DNA of 64,000 nt from an uncultured Eggerthellaceae bacterium (GCA_934668515.1 CAKUNS010000006.1:1-64000); one strand, 5' to 3'; shown: positions 41,991 through 51,829, numbered from the stretch's first letter. A program made the numbers and translations. The notes: generated by a model not told the origin, from the letters alone.

Positions 41991-43382
41991 GTGAGCGAAC
42001 TTTCTCAGACGCTGTTCCAGAACACGTCCAAACCTCAGGCAGTGCCAGCGGCCGTGGCTCTCGAAGACGGAACTGTCTTCCACGGTACCGCTTGCGGCGC
42101 CAAGGGCGAGGCATTCGGCGAGATCTGCTTCAACACCTCGTTGGAGGGTTATCTCGAGGTAATCACCGACCCTTCGTACGCCGGCCAGATCATCACCATG
42201 ACGTACCCGCAAATCGGCAATTATGGCGTGAACGACCAGGATGCCCAGTCGGCAAAACCCGCGCTGCGCGGCTTGGTCGTTCGCGATATGTGCACGGTTC
42301 CCTCGAACTGGCGCTCCACCAAAACGCTCCCCGAGTTCCTTGAGGAGCACGGCATCGTTGCCATCGAAGATATCGACACTCGCGCTCTGGTCCGCCATGT
42401 GCGCGATAACGGCGCCATGAAAGCCGTTATCTCAACTGAGGATGCTGACGACGCACGTTTGGTTCAAAAGGCAAAGGACAGCCAGTCCATTGTCGGCGTG
42501 AACCTTGTCGAAACCGTTTCATGCCCTGCGCCCTTCAAGATGAGCGTCGATGAGCTTCCCAAGTCCAAGGCTTTCGCGCTTACCGAAGCCCCCGAAGTTC
42601 GTTACAACGTTGTTGCCTACGATTGCGGCGCAAAGCAGTCCATCCTCGAAGGCTTGGTTCGCGTTGGTTGCAACCTTACGGTTGTGCCTTGGAACACCTC
42701 CGCCGAAGAGGTTCTTGCGATGAATCCTGACGGAGTCTTCCTGTCTAACGGCCCCGGCGACCCCGAAGCCGTCGAAGAGACCTATAACCAAGTGCAGAAT
42801 CTTCTGGGCAAGGTTCCCGTATTCGGCATTTGCCTTGGTCACCAGATGATCTCCAAGGCTTGCGGAGCAAATATCTCCAAGCTCAAGTTCGGTCATCGCG
42901 GCGGCAACCATCCGGTTGAGAACCTTCTTACCGGTCGCGTTGAGATCACCGCGCAAAATCATGGTTTCAATCTCGATTTCGATTCCTTGGGTCAGCTCAT
43001 TCCCGAAGAGTCGGGTGGCGAGACCGAACATCATACCGACCTTCGCTATTGGGTCGAAAAGAAGATTGCTCCTGTGGTCAAGAACGATCGCTACGGCCGC
43101 ATCCGTCTCACCCATGTCAACCTCAACGACGGCACCGCTGAGGGCATCGCACTGCTCGATATCCCTGCGTTCTCCGTTCAGTACCACCCTGAAGCAAACC
43201 CTGGTCCCACCGATGCCCATTACCTGTTCACGGCGTTCACGCGTTTGATGGACGGCGATCAGGCATACCTGGACATCGATATCGCCAAGGATCGTCTTGA
43301 CGGTTGGACGTTTGATCAAACTGCAACGAATGATGAAGCAGAAGAGCATTCTGCCAGCACCAAGGAGGTTCAGAATGCCTAA
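41991..43382 (+). CDS. carA: carbamoyl phosphate synthase, small (glutaminase) subunit, enlarged
   Basis: Supplies ammonia from glutamine to CarB. The glutamine amidotransferase domain shows FGICLGHQ with nucleophile Cys about 281, FGHRGGNHPV and QYHPEANPGP. At 463 residues it is about 80 longer than E. coli CarA. The excess consists of about 35 residues inserted after AQNHGF (between about 325 and 375, containing EESGGETEHHTD and YWVEKK) and a polar C-terminal tail after about 430. Start is GTG at 41991 after GTGAGGA. It overlaps carB by 8 bp. Confidence 0.93.
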   Translation: MSELSQTLFQNTSKPQAVPAAVALEDGTVFHGTACGAKGEAFGEICFNTSLEGYLEVITDPSYAGQIITMTYPQIGNYGVNDQDAQSAKPALRGLVVRDMCTVPSNWRSTKTLPEFLEEHGIVAIEDIDTRALVRHVRDNGAMKAVISTEDADDARLVQKAKDSQSIVGVNLVETVSCPAPFKMSVDELPKSKAFALTEAPEVRYNVVAYDCGAKQSILEGLVRVGCNLTVVPWNTSAEEVLAMNPDGVFLSNGPGDPEAVEETYNQVQNLLGKVPVFGICLGHQMISKACGANISKLKFGHRGGNHPVENLLTGRVEITAQNHGFNLDFDSLGQLIPEESGGETEHHTDLRYWVEKKIAPVVKNDRYGRIRLTHVNLNDGTAEGIALLDIPAFSVQYHPEANPGPTDAHYLFTAFTRLMDGDQAYLDIDIAKDRLDGWTFDQTATNDEAEEHSASTKEVQNA

Positions 43383-46300
43383 GCGCACCGACATCGAATC
43401 CATTCTCGTCATTGGCTCGGGTCCTATCGTCATCGGTCAGGCTTGCGAGTTCGACTATTCCGGCGCGCAGGCATGCAAGGTCCTTCGCGAAGAGGGCTAT
43501 CGCGTCATTCTGGTTAACTCGAACCCAGCAACCATCATGACCGACCCCGGTTTGGCTGACCGTACCTACGTCGAACCCATCACGCGTGAGTTCGTCGAGA
43601 AGATCATCGAGAAGGAGCGCCCTGATGCGCTGCTTCCGACTCTTGGCGGCCAAACCGGTCTGAATACTGCTGTCGAGCTTGCTGAAGCTGGCATTCTTGA
43701 AAAGTACGATGTCGAGATGATCGGTTGCGACCTTGCTGCGATTCAGCGCGGTGAAGACCGTAAGCTCTTCAACGACTGCATGGAAGAGCTTGGCATTGAA
43801 ACCGCTCGCAGCGGTTACGCATACTCCGTCGAAGATGCTCTTGGCATCGTCGCCGAGCTTGGCTACCCGGTCGTCCTGCGTCCCTCCTTCACCCTGGGCG
43901 GTGCAGGCGGCGGCATCGCCCACACTGAAGAGGAGCTTAAGCTTATCGTTTCCCAGGGCATCGAGCTGTCCCCAGCTAGCGAGGTTCTCGTCGAAGAGAG
44001 CATCGAGGGCTGGAAAGAGTTCGAAATGGAGGTCATGCGCGATAAGGCCGGCAATGGCATCATCGTTTGCTCTATCGAGAACTTCGACCCCATGGGCGTT
44101 CACACTGGCGACTCCATCACCGTCGCGCCTGCTCAGACGCTATCCGACGTTGAATATCAGCGCATGCGCGTGGCATCTTTGGCCATTCTCGAGAAGATCG
44201 GCGTTGAGACCGGCGGTTCGAACGTTCAGTTCGCCATCAACCCCGAGAACGGCCGCATGGTCGTCATCGAGATGAACCCTCGTGTTTCGCGTTCCTCGGC
44301 CCTGGCTTCCAAGGCAACCGGCTTCCCGATTGCCAAAGCGGCAGCTCGCCTTGCTGTAGGCTACACTCTTGACGAAATCGTCAACGACATCACCAAGGCA
44401 ACCCCTGCCTGCTTCGAGCCTTCCATCGACTACTGCGTCGTCAAGGTTCCGCGCTTTGCATTCGAGAAGTTCAAGGACACCGACGACACGCTTTCCACTC
44501 GCATGAAGGCCGTCGGTGAAATCATGTCCATCGGTCGCACTTTCGAAGAAGCGCTCGGCAAGGCCATGCGTTCCCTCGAGAACGGTCGAGGTGGTTTCGG
44601 TGGCGACGGCAAGGGTCAAAAGCTCCCAAAGGAAGACTTCGAGCCGTTGCTTGCCCGTCCCACAGCTGATCGTATCTACTATCTTGCCGATGCTCTTCGC
44701 GCAGGCTGGACTGTTGACGAGATCTGCGCTGTTACCAAAATCGATCGCTTCTTCGTGGGCAGAATGCACGATATGATTGCCGTCCAGACCGCGCTTTCCA
44801 AGATCCCGTTCGATTCGCTTGATGCCGATACCATGCGCGTTGCAAAATCGTACGGCATCTCCGATATCGAGATCGCTCATCTCTGCGGTTCTGACGAGCT
44901 TGCCGTTCGCGCAAAGCGTAAAGAACTTGGCGTCATCCCGTCTTTCAAGACGGTAGACACCTGCGCTGCCGAGTTCCCCAGCAAGACTGCTTATCACTAC
45001 AAAACCTACGATGCCGCCGAAACCGAGATCACCCGCGGTGACAAGAAGCGCATCATGATCTTGGGTGCCGGCCCCAATCGCATTGGCCAAGGCATCGAGT
45101 TCGACTACTGCTGCGTTCATGCAAGCTATGCTCTTGCTGAAGAGGGTTATGAGACCATCATGGTCAACTGCAACCCTGAAACCGTGTCTACCGACTACGA
45201 TACCTCGGACAAACTGTACTTCGAACCGCTCACGTACGAAGACGTCATGGACATCATCGACGTCGAGGAGCCTGATGGCGTTATCGTCACGCTTGGCGGT
45301 CAGACCCCGCTTAAGCTGGCTAAGCCGCTTGAGGATGCAGGCGTTCCCATCTTGGGCACCCAACCTGAGGCTATCGACCTCGCCGAGGACCGCGACCGCT
45401 TTGCCGCGGTTCTTGATGAGCTTCATATTACGTATCCGGCTTCCGGCGAGGCGTCCACGTTCGAAGAAGCCGTGCGCGTTGCCGACCAGATCGGCTTCCC
45501 GTTGCTCGTTCGCCCCAGCTATGTTCTTGGCGGACGCGGCATGGCCATCGTTTACGATGGCGCTCAACTTGAGAAGTACATGGGTGAGGCTGCAAAGATC
45601 TCTCCGGATCATCCCGTATACCTCGACCGTTTCCTCGAGGCCGCAGTAGAGGTCGACCTCGACTGCATTTCCGATGGCGAGCAGGTTTACATCGGCGGCG
45701 TTTTGGAACACATTGAGGAAGCGGGCATCCACTCCGGTGACTCCGCTTGCTGCATCCCGCCGTTTGCCCTGTCCGACTCTCTTGTCATGAGGCTTCGCGC
45801 CATTGCTCGCGACCTCGCTCTGCGTCTGGGCGTCAAGGGCCTCCTGAACATCCAGTTCGGCGTGAAGGATTCCACCATCTACGTCATTGAAGCTAATCCG
45901 CGCGCAAGCCGCACCGTGCCGTTCGTCTCCAAGGCAACCGGCGTCGCTCTCGCAAAAGCAGCAGCAAGGATCATGGCGGGCGAGAAGATCGCTGACTTGA
46001 ACCTTCCGGCCGACGATCGTCGCCTCGATCGCTACTCCGTCAAGGAAGCAGTCATGCCCTTCGGTCGCTTCCCAGGCTCCGACGTCGTCCTTGGACCTGA
46101 GATGAAGTCCACCGGTGAGGTTATGGGCATCGCCAACAACTTCCCGGCTGCTTACGCCAAGACCGAGCTGGCCATCGATTACGATCTACCTAAGATCGGC
46201 ACTGTTTTTGTTAGCGTTGCCGACCGCGACAAGCGCAACATCGTGCCTATCGCACGCGATTTTAGCCGCCTTGGCTTCAAGGTCGTAGCGACGTCCGGCA

Positions 46301-46614
46301 CCGAGCGCGCGCTTACCGCAGCTGGCGTTCCGTGCGAGCGCGTGCTTAAGGTTCGCGAGACCCAAAGCAACCCCGATGCCGGCCGCAGCATTCTCGACAT
46401 GATCGCAAACGGTGAGATCGACCTCATGATCAACACCCCGTTTGGTCATGAGACACGCGGCGACGGCTACGAGCTGCGCCTTGCTGCCGTTTGCCACGGC
46501 GTGCCATATGCCACGACTCTTTCCGGTGCCCAGGCTTTGGCTCAGGCGATGGAAGTCGTTCGCGCCACGGGTCTGAACATCGTCGCTTTGCAAGACTTCG
46601 ACCAATGGGCATAG
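43375..46614 (+). CDS. carB: carbamoyl phosphate synthase, large subunit
   Basis: Builds carbamoyl phosphate from bicarbonate, ammonia and two ATP for pyrimidines and arginine. The 1079-residue protein has two ATP-grasp halves. IGSGPIVIGQACEFDYSG opens the first and GAGPNRIGQGIEFDYC opens the second (about residue 560). Each half has a NPR motif (EMNPRVSRSSALASKATG and EANPRASRTVPFVSKATG). The C-terminal MGS-like regulatory domain starts near 935. ATG at 43375 follows AAGGAGG inside the carA end. Confidence 0.97.
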   Translation: MPKRTDIESILVIGSGPIVIGQACEFDYSGAQACKVLREEGYRVILVNSNPATIMTDPGLADRTYVEPITREFVEKIIEKERPDALLPTLGGQTGLNTAVELAEAGILEKYDVEMIGCDLAAIQRGEDRKLFNDCMEELGIETARSGYAYSVEDALGIVAELGYPVVLRPSFTLGGAGGGIAHTEEELKLIVSQGIELSPASEVLVEESIEGWKEFEMEVMRDKAGNGIIVCSIENFDPMGVHTGDSITVAPAQTLSDVEYQRMRVASLAILEKIGVETGGSNVQFAINPENGRMVVIEMNPRVSRSSALASKATGFPIAKAAARLAVGYTLDEIVNDITKATPACFEPSIDYCVVKVPRFAFEKFKDTDDTLSTRMKAVGEIMSIGRTFEEALGKAMRSLENGRGGFGGDGKGQKLPKEDFEPLLARPTADRIYYLADALRAGWTVDEICAVTKIDRFFVGRMHDMIAVQTALSKIPFDSLDADTMRVAKSYGISDIEIAHLCGSDELAVRAKRKELGVIPSFKTVDTCAAEFPSKTAYHYKTYDAAETEITRGDKKRIMILGAGPNRIGQGIEFDYCCVHASYALAEEGYETIMVNCNPETVSTDYDTSDKLYFEPLTYEDVMDIIDVEEPDGVIVTLGGQTPLKLAKPLEDAGVPILGTQPEAIDLAEDRDRFAAVLDELHITYPASGEASTFEEAVRVADQIGFPLLVRPSYVLGGRGMAIVYDGAQLEKYMGEAAKISPDHPVYLDRFLEAAVEVDLDCISDGEQVYIGGVLEHIEEAGIHSGDSACCIPPFALSDSLVMRLRAIARDLALRLGVKGLLNIQFGVKDSTIYVIEANPRASRTVPFVSKATGVALAKAAARIMAGEKIADLNLPADDRRLDRYSVKEAVMPFGRFPGSDVVLGPEMKSTGEVMGIANNFPAAYAKTELAIDYDLPKIGTVFVSVADRDKRNIVPIARDFSRLGFKVVATSGTERALTAAGVPCERVLKVRETQSNPDAGRSILDMIANGEIDLMINTPFGHETRGDGYELRLAAVCHGVPYATTLSGAQALAQAMEVVRATGLNIVALQDFDQWA

Positions 46615-46624
46615 GAGGAACCCG

Positions 46625-47434
46625 ATGACTGGATTGGCCAACGAGCAAACCAAGATGCTCTCCAATGAAATGGTGGGGCCGCGCCTGTACCTCATGCGCG
46701 TCGAGTCCCCACTGATCTGCTCGGCGATTCTTCCGGGTCAGTTCGTTCATATGCGCATCCCAGGCATGTCCGACCATGTGCTTCGCCGCCCGTTCTCGGT
46801 ATATGCATGGGACACTGAGACCGGTGTCATGGACATTCTTTATCAGGTGGTCGGTTACGGAACCGACCACCTTGCCCAGCTTCAACCTGGCGATCGCCTT
46901 GCAAACGACATCGAAATTATCGGACCCATTGGAAACGCATGGGCTCCTTCAAAGGACTCTGCTGGGTTCCAGCCAGCTAAATCACTGATCGTCGGTGGCG
47001 GAGCCGGCGCTCCTGCCGTTTTCATGCTCGCCAAACAGCTTCATGAAGCAGGAAAGCAAGTCGATGTTGTTTTGGGCGCCGCCACTAAGGACGCCCTTGT
47101 CTGCATGGAGCGCTATCAGCAGCTTCTTGGCGAAGAGCACGTCTTCGTCGCTACCGACGACGGCTCTTTTGGGCGAGCCGGCTTCTGCACTTCACTTGTT
47201 GAGGAGCGCTTGGCCGAAGGGTATGACTATGTTGCAACCTGCGGTCCGAATCCGCTTATGCACATCGTCGCAGACCTTGCTCAAAAGGCCGGCGCATTCT
47301 GCGAGGTTTCTACTGAGCGAAAGATGGCATGTGGCGTAGGCGCATGCCTGTCCTGCGTTGTCGACACCACCGAAGGAAAGAAGCGCTCCTGCGTAGACGG
47401 CCCGATCTTCGATTCGAAGAAGGTGATCTGGTAA
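46625..47434 (+). CDS. pyrK: dihydroorotate dehydrogenase B, electron transfer subunit
   Basis: FAD/[2Fe-2S] protein that passes electrons from dihydroorotate to NAD+. The 269 residues include HVLRRPFSVY for FAD binding, IVGGGAGAPAVF for the pyridine nucleotide domain, and a C-terminal cluster motif C-x4-C-x2-C-x12-C in KMACGVGACLSCVVDTTEGKKRSC. AGGAGG precedes the ATG at 46625. Its stop overlaps the pyrD ATG (TAATG). The pair defines a class 1B, NAD-dependent enzyme, usual in anaerobic Gram-positives. Confidence 0.95.
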   Translation: MTGLANEQTKMLSNEMVGPRLYLMRVESPLICSAILPGQFVHMRIPGMSDHVLRRPFSVYAWDTETGVMDILYQVVGYGTDHLAQLQPGDRLANDIEIIGPIGNAWAPSKDSAGFQPAKSLIVGGGAGAPAVFMLAKQLHEAGKQVDVVLGAATKDALVCMERYQQLLGEEHVFVATDDGSFGRAGFCTSLVEERLAEGYDYVATCGPNPLMHIVADLAQKAGAFCEVSTERKMACGVGACLSCVVDTTEGKKRSCVDGPIFDSKKVIW

Positions 47435-48396
47435 TGACGATTGAAGCTTGCCCACTTGCACCAGCTGCTATCCCCATGAACACGCAGGTGAATCTTTCAG
47501 TAAACCTTGGCGGGCTTGAGATGAAGAATCCCGTCACGGTTGCTTCGGGCACGTTTGCAGCAGGTCTTGAGTACTCCGATTTCGTTGACGTCAGCGCTCT
47601 TGGCGCGGTTACGACGAAGGGCGTCTCACTGAACGGCTGGGAGGGCAACGCCTCTCCGCGCATCGCCGAAACGCCGAGCGGCATGCTCAACTCAATCGGT
47701 CTTCAAAACCCTGGCGTTACCCATTTGAAGGAATTCGAGCTTCCTTGGCTTGCCAAGGTTGGTGCCACAACCATCGTCAATGTCTCGGGTCATAGCTTTC
47801 AGGAATACGTTGACGTCATCGAGGCTCTTGAAGATGTTGACAGCGTTGGCGCTTATGAGGTCAACATCTCTTGCCCCAATGTTGATGCAGGCGGCTTGAA
47901 CATGGGCACCAACACGGATAGCGTTTCGCATGTTGTAGGCTTATGCCGTGCGGCAACAAAAAAGCCGCTTATCGTGAAGCTCACACCTAACGTCACCGAT
48001 ATCACCGAGATTGCCAAAGCGTCAGTTGCTGCAGGCGCCGATGCACTCTCCATGATCAACACACTGACAGGCATGGCGATTGACGCAGAATCGCAGCGCC
48101 CGCTTTTAGCGCGCGTGATAGGCGGTCTTTCCGGGCCGGCTGTGAAACCCGTCGCCCTTCGCTGTGTCTGGGAAACCAGCCGTGCGGTTGACGTTCCTAT
48201 TCTTGGCATGGGCGGCATCACCAATGGTCAGGATGCCATCGAGTTCATCTTGGCAGGAGCCACTGCTGTCGCTGTTGGAACTTCCAATTTCATGGATCCC
48301 GCAAGCACCGTTAAGGTCATCAACGGTATCATCGACTATTGCGAACGCCATGGCGTTAAGGACATCAACGAACTGAGAGGTGCATTGAAATGCTAG
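47434..48396 (+). CDS. pyrD: dihydroorotate dehydrogenase B, catalytic subunit
   Basis: FMN enzyme that oxidises dihydroorotate to orotate. The 320 residues show NPVTVASGTFAAG near the N-terminus, NSIGLQNPG, the class 1 catalytic Cys in NISCPNVDAGG (about 147), and GMGGIT with a phosphate-binding GTSNFMDP later. The ATG at 47434 overlaps the pyrK stop; a second ATG at 47476 would also preserve the fold. pyrF begins inside its last codons. Confidence 0.95.
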   Translation: MTIEACPLAPAAIPMNTQVNLSVNLGGLEMKNPVTVASGTFAAGLEYSDFVDVSALGAVTTKGVSLNGWEGNASPRIAETPSGMLNSIGLQNPGVTHLKEFELPWLAKVGATTIVNVSGHSFQEYVDVIEALEDVDSVGAYEVNISCPNVDAGGLNMGTNTDSVSHVVGLCRAATKKPLIVKLTPNVTDITEIAKASVAAGADALSMINTLTGMAIDAESQRPLLARVIGGLSGPAVKPVALRCVWETSRAVDVPILGMGGITNGQDAIEFILAGATAVAVGTSNFMDPASTVKVINGIIDYCERHGVKDINELRGALKC

Positions 48397-49124
48397 GTTC
48401 TTTCAACGACGTACCCGCACGCGATCGAATCATCGTCGCACTTGACTGCCCCGCTGATCAGGCAATGCGCCTTGCAGACCAACTTTCAGGACGCGCAAAG
48501 TGGCTCAAAATCGGTATGACGCTGTATTACGCATGCGGTCCTACCATCATCCATGCAATGAAGAAGCTCGGATTCAATGTCTTTTTGGATCTGAAGCTTC
48601 ACGATATCCCACACCAGATTCGCGGCGCAGCCGCTTCTGCTGCTCGCGAGGGTGCGGATATGATCACCATGCACACGCTTGGCGGCAAGCAGATGTTGGT
48701 GGCCGGCCAGGAGGGCGTCGCCGAGGTGTGCCAGTCTGAAGGCCGCGAGAACACCATCACGCTTGGCATCACCGTTCTTACCAGCATGGACAACGAGGCT
48801 CTTGCTCAGGTGGGCATCTCGCGTACAGCCGCCGAGCAGGTTGACTTGCTTGCTAATGTGGCGAAGGAGTCCGGCATCTCCGGCGTCGTGGCATCCCCTC
48901 AGGAGGCCTCTATGCTTCGCAAGATCCTTGGTCCCGACGCCTACATCGTCACCCCTGGCGTTAGGCCCAAGGGTTCCGATAAGGGCGATCAGAGCCGTAT
49001 CGCAACTCCTGCCGAGGCGTTTGCCGCAGGCGCTTCCCATATCGTCATCGGTCGCCCGATTACCCAGGCCGACGATCCTGCAGCTGCATTCGATGCCATC
49101 GCCGCAGAGCTCGACGCACTGTAA
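48390..49124 (+). CDS. pyrF: orotidine 5'-phosphate decarboxylase
   Basis: Decarboxylates OMP to UMP, completing the pathway. The 244-residue TIM barrel has RIIVALDCP near the N-terminus, the catalytic Asp/Lys array in FLDLKLHDIPHQ (about 61-72), and the phosphate loop TPGVRP and GRPITQADDP. The ATG at 48390 overlaps the pyrD stop by 7 bp. pyrE is not in the window. A terminator follows after 24 nt. Confidence 0.95.
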   Translation: MLGSFNDVPARDRIIVALDCPADQAMRLADQLSGRAKWLKIGMTLYYACGPTIIHAMKKLGFNVFLDLKLHDIPHQIRGAAASAAREGADMITMHTLGGKQMLVAGQEGVAEVCQSEGRENTITLGITVLTSMDNEALAQVGISRTAAEQVDLLANVAKESGISGVVASPQEASMLRKILGPDAYIVTPGVRPKGSDKGDQSRIATPAEAFAAGASHIVIGRPITQADDPAAAFDAIAAELDAL

Positions 49125-49148
49125 ACAAACAAAAGCGCATCTTACCTA

Positions 49149-49188
49149 GAATCCCCGTATCAGCAGGTCTGAGCGGGGATTCTTGTGT
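49149..49188 (+). terminator. terminator after the pyr operon
   Basis: A perfect 9-bp stem GAATCCCCG/CGGGGATTC with a 16-nt loop, followed by TTGTGTG. The T-run is weak, the stem good. Confidence 0.7.
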
Positions 49189-49308
49189 GCGCGTGTTGAA
49201 ATTTTCGACAAAGCGGGAGAGCGCTATTGCGATTATGCTAAATTGACCAAGTCGAATCACCGCTCTTCAAGCGGTCATTCATCTAGATTGATTTTAAAGG
49301 AGCATTAC

Positions 49309-49617
49309 ATGGCAATTCCTCAACTTAGCGCTGAAGAGCGCAAGGCTGCCCTTGAAAAGGCCAAAGCTGCTCGTATCAAGCGTGCAGAGGTTCGCGATCA
49401 GCTTAAGAGCGGCGAGCTCTCCGTTAAAGACGTTCTTGCTCAGAAAGACGACCCCGTTGTCGGTCGTATGAAGGTTTCCACCCTTATCGAGACTCTGCCT
49501 GGTTATGGCAAAGCCAAGTCCGAGAAAATCATGAGCGAGCTCCAGATCGCCGAAAGCCGTCGTCTTCGCGGTCTTGGCGCCCGTCAGGAAGCCGCCCTCC
49601 TCGAGCGTTTGAGCTAG
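49309..49617 (+). CDS. mihF: integration host factor, actinobacterial type (mIHF)
   Basis: A 102-residue nucleoid protein specific to actinobacteria, needed for lambda-like integration in mycobacteria and for chromosome organisation. It begins MAIPQLSAEERKAALEKA and has the helix-two-turn-helix-like part TLPGYGKAKSEKIMSELQIAESRRLRGLG (about 64-92). The ATG at 49309 follows AAAGGAG. The order pyrF-mihF-gmk-rpoZ is conserved in actinobacteria and supports the taxonomic reading. Confidence 0.94.
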   Translation: MAIPQLSAEERKAALEKAKAARIKRAEVRDQLKSGELSVKDVLAQKDDPVVGRMKVSTLIETLPGYGKAKSEKIMSELQIAESRRLRGLGARQEAALLERLS

Positions 49618-49622
49618 TCTCT

Positions 49623-50195
49623 ATGCGACACGGAAATCTATTCGTGATATCCGGGCCATCAGGTGCTGGCAAAGGCACGCTGGTGGCTCGTCTTTTGAAA
49701 GCGGTTCCCGATTCCTGGGTTTCCATATCTGCAACCACGCGAGAACCTCGCGTGGGCGAGATCGACGGTGTTCACTATCATTTCATTTCGCGCAATGAGT
49801 TCGATACGCTCGCTGCCAATGGAGGATTGCTTGAATGGGCAACTTATTCAGGCAACAGCTACGGAACTCCGCGTGCATCCGTCGAGGAGCACATCGCTAA
49901 AGGCGACCAGGTGATTTTGGAAATCGAGGTCCAAGGGGCTATGCAGGTAAAGGAATGCATGCCCGAAGCTCATTTGATTTTCATCGAACCGCCTTCTATG
50001 AAAATTCTCGAAGAGCGTCTGAGGGGCAGGGGAACCGACTCGGAGGAGTCCATTCTGAAGCGCTTGGCCACCGCAGAGGTAGAGCTTTCGCGCAAGATGG
50101 AGTATGATATCCGTTTAGTGAATGACGACCTTGATCGAGCAACCGACGAACTGGTTGCTTATGTTAACGATTTCGCAGAAGGAATACGAGGTTAG
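49623..50195 (+). CDS. gmk: guanylate kinase
   Basis: Phosphorylates GMP to GDP. The 190 residues contain the P-loop GPSGAGKG (about 11-18), the GMP-binding region TTREPRVGEIDGVHYHF (about 39-55), and EIEVQGAMQVKE. It begins 5 bp after the mihF stop with ATG at 49623; the ribosome site is weak, which hints at coupling with mihF. rpoZ follows 5 bp later. Confidence 0.96.
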   Translation: MRHGNLFVISGPSGAGKGTLVARLLKAVPDSWVSISATTREPRVGEIDGVHYHFISRNEFDTLAANGGLLEWATYSGNSYGTPRASVEEHIAKGDQVILEIEVQGAMQVKECMPEAHLIFIEPPSMKILEERLRGRGTDSEESILKRLATAEVELSRKMEYDIRLVNDDLDRATDELVAYVNDFAEGIRG

Positions 50196-50200
50196 TAAAG

Positions 50201-50461
50201 ATGACTTTGATCGAACCCAAAATGGATAAGCTCCTTGATGAAACCGATAACGATCGTTTTCTTTTGTGCTCGCTCGCTTCCAAGCGCGCACATGACATCA
50301 ACGACATGATGCGTGGTCAGCGTGATCGCGCTATTCAGCTTCAGACCGCTGTCGACATCGCTCGCGCTTCTAAGAAGAAGCCCCTGAGCATTGCTTTCGC
50401 AGAGATCGCTCGTGGCGACGTCTCTTACGATCCCGAGTCCATCGACGTTAAGAATCACTAA
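50201..50461 (+). CDS. rpoZ: RNA polymerase omega subunit
   Basis: The 86-residue omega subunit that assists RNA polymerase assembly. It has the family helix KMDKLLDETDNDRFLLCSLASKRAHDIND and KKPLSIAFAEIARGDV. Position after gmk is the standard order. The ATG at 50201 lies 5 bp after the gmk stop, and thiI begins 6 bp after its own stop. Confidence 0.92.
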   Translation: MTLIEPKMDKLLDETDNDRFLLCSLASKRAHDINDMMRGQRDRAIQLQTAVDIARASKKKPLSIAFAEIARGDVSYDPESIDVKNH

Positions 50462-50467
50462 AATCGC

Positions 50468-51754
50468 ATGTCAGAGCATCATCAACGAATTTGTCTCGTT
50501 CATTATCACGAGATCGGCCTGAAGGGTCATAACCGTTCGAAATTCGAGATGCGTCTGTCTAAGAATATCGAGGCGCTCCTTGAGGGTTATCCGGTGGTCA
50601 CCATCCATCGAATCTCGGGGCGCCTCGTCGTGTTCCTGAAAGAAGGAACCGATCTTCAGACGGCACTCGAAGTTTCCAACGCCATGCTTGGCGTCCCTGG
50701 TGTTGCACGCATTTCCTGCGGCTATAAATGCGAACGCATTCTTGATGTGATGTGCAATGTGGCCATTAGCGCGCTTTCCGAAGTCGAAGATTTCACCTCA
50801 TTCAAGGTGAACGCGCGGCGCAACCACACCGACTTCCAAACCAACTCCATGGAAATGAACCAGATCGTCGGTTCTGCTCTGTGCGAGGCGTTCCCCGATA
50901 AAAAGGTGAAGATGAAGAACCCCGATGTCACCGTTGGCGTCGAGGTGGTTCAAAATGCAGTCTTCATCTATGCTCGCAGCGAACGCGGCATCGGTGGCTT
51001 GCCCGTTGGCAGCTCGGGTAGGGTAGTCTCCTTGCTTTCCGGAGGTATCGACTCTCCTGTAGCCCTCTGGCGCATCGCTCGTCGCGGTGCCATCTGCATT
51101 GGTGTTCACTTCAGCGGACGCCCTCAAACGTCTGACGCAAGCGAATACCAGGTTGACGACATTGCTCGCGTTCTCGAGAAAACCGGCTGCATTGCCAGGG
51201 TTTACGTTGTGCCCTTCGGCGATTATCAGCGTGAGATCTCACTAAAAGTTCCACCTGCACTGCGTATCATCATGTACCGCCGCCTTATGTTCAGGGTTGC
51301 TGAGGAAATCGCACGTCGCGAGCATGCTGGCGCGCTCGTTACCGGTGAAAGTTTGGGGCAGGTTGCATCGCAGACGCTCGACAACATCATGGCAACCAAT
51401 GTTGTTGTAAGCCTCCCCGTTTTCAGGCCTCTTATTGGTACCGACAAACTCGAGATCATCGAGGATGCACAGAAGCTTGGCACATTCGAAATCTCTTCTC
51501 AGGATGCTCCTGATTGTTGCACTTTGTTCATGCCTCGAAATCCCGAGACCCATGCGAACTTGCAGGACGTTGAAGAAGCCGAAAAAGTTCTGCCCATTGA
51601 CGAATGGGTAAGCGTTATTGCAGATTCTGCCGAGGTCCACGATTATGCATGCCCATCTTACAAGCGCAAGCGTACTAAGACGGATCAAAGCAACCATGAT
51701 GAAGGTAACGCCTCAAGCGTAGAATGCCCTGAAAGGTTAACCATCCGGTCTTAA
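50468..51754 (+). CDS. thiI: tRNA 4-thiouridine synthase ThiI (no rhodanese domain)
   Basis: Thiolates U8 of tRNA and in some bacteria takes part in thiazole synthesis. The 428 residues include a THUMP domain (about 60-170) and the adenylating PP-loop SLLSGGIDSPVA (about 187-198), with GESLGQVASQTLDN later. It stops before a C-terminal rhodanese domain, as in many Gram-positive ThiI proteins that use a partner cysteine desulfurase. The last 30 residues are polar and likely unstructured. It closes the mihF-gmk-rpoZ-thiI unit. Confidence 0.92.
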   Translation: MSEHHQRICLVHYHEIGLKGHNRSKFEMRLSKNIEALLEGYPVVTIHRISGRLVVFLKEGTDLQTALEVSNAMLGVPGVARISCGYKCERILDVMCNVAISALSEVEDFTSFKVNARRNHTDFQTNSMEMNQIVGSALCEAFPDKKVKMKNPDVTVGVEVVQNAVFIYARSERGIGGLPVGSSGRVVSLLSGGIDSPVALWRIARRGAICIGVHFSGRPQTSDASEYQVDDIARVLEKTGCIARVYVVPFGDYQREISLKVPPALRIIMYRRLMFRVAEEIARREHAGALVTGESLGQVASQTLDNIMATNVVVSLPVFRPLIGTDKLEIIEDAQKLGTFEISSQDAPDCCTLFMPRNPETHANLQDVEEAEKVLPIDEWVSVIADSAEVHDYACPSYKRKRTKTDQSNHDEGNASSVECPERLTIRS

Positions 51755-51793
51755 GTTCAATGGCTTGTAACGACTAAACCTTTATATCGATTC

Positions 51794-51829
51794 AAATGGG
51801 GCGCGATTAGAATCGCGCCCCATTTTTTA
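51794..51829 (+). terminator. strong terminator after thiI
   Basis: AAATGGGGCGCGATT/AATCGCGCCCCATTT with a very short loop and six T residues after. Confidence 0.95.

Noticed and set aside
44140..45732. Open frame of about 530 codons opposite carB
   Set aside because: The carB frame has both ATP-grasp halves; the opposite frame has no motif and no plausible start context.
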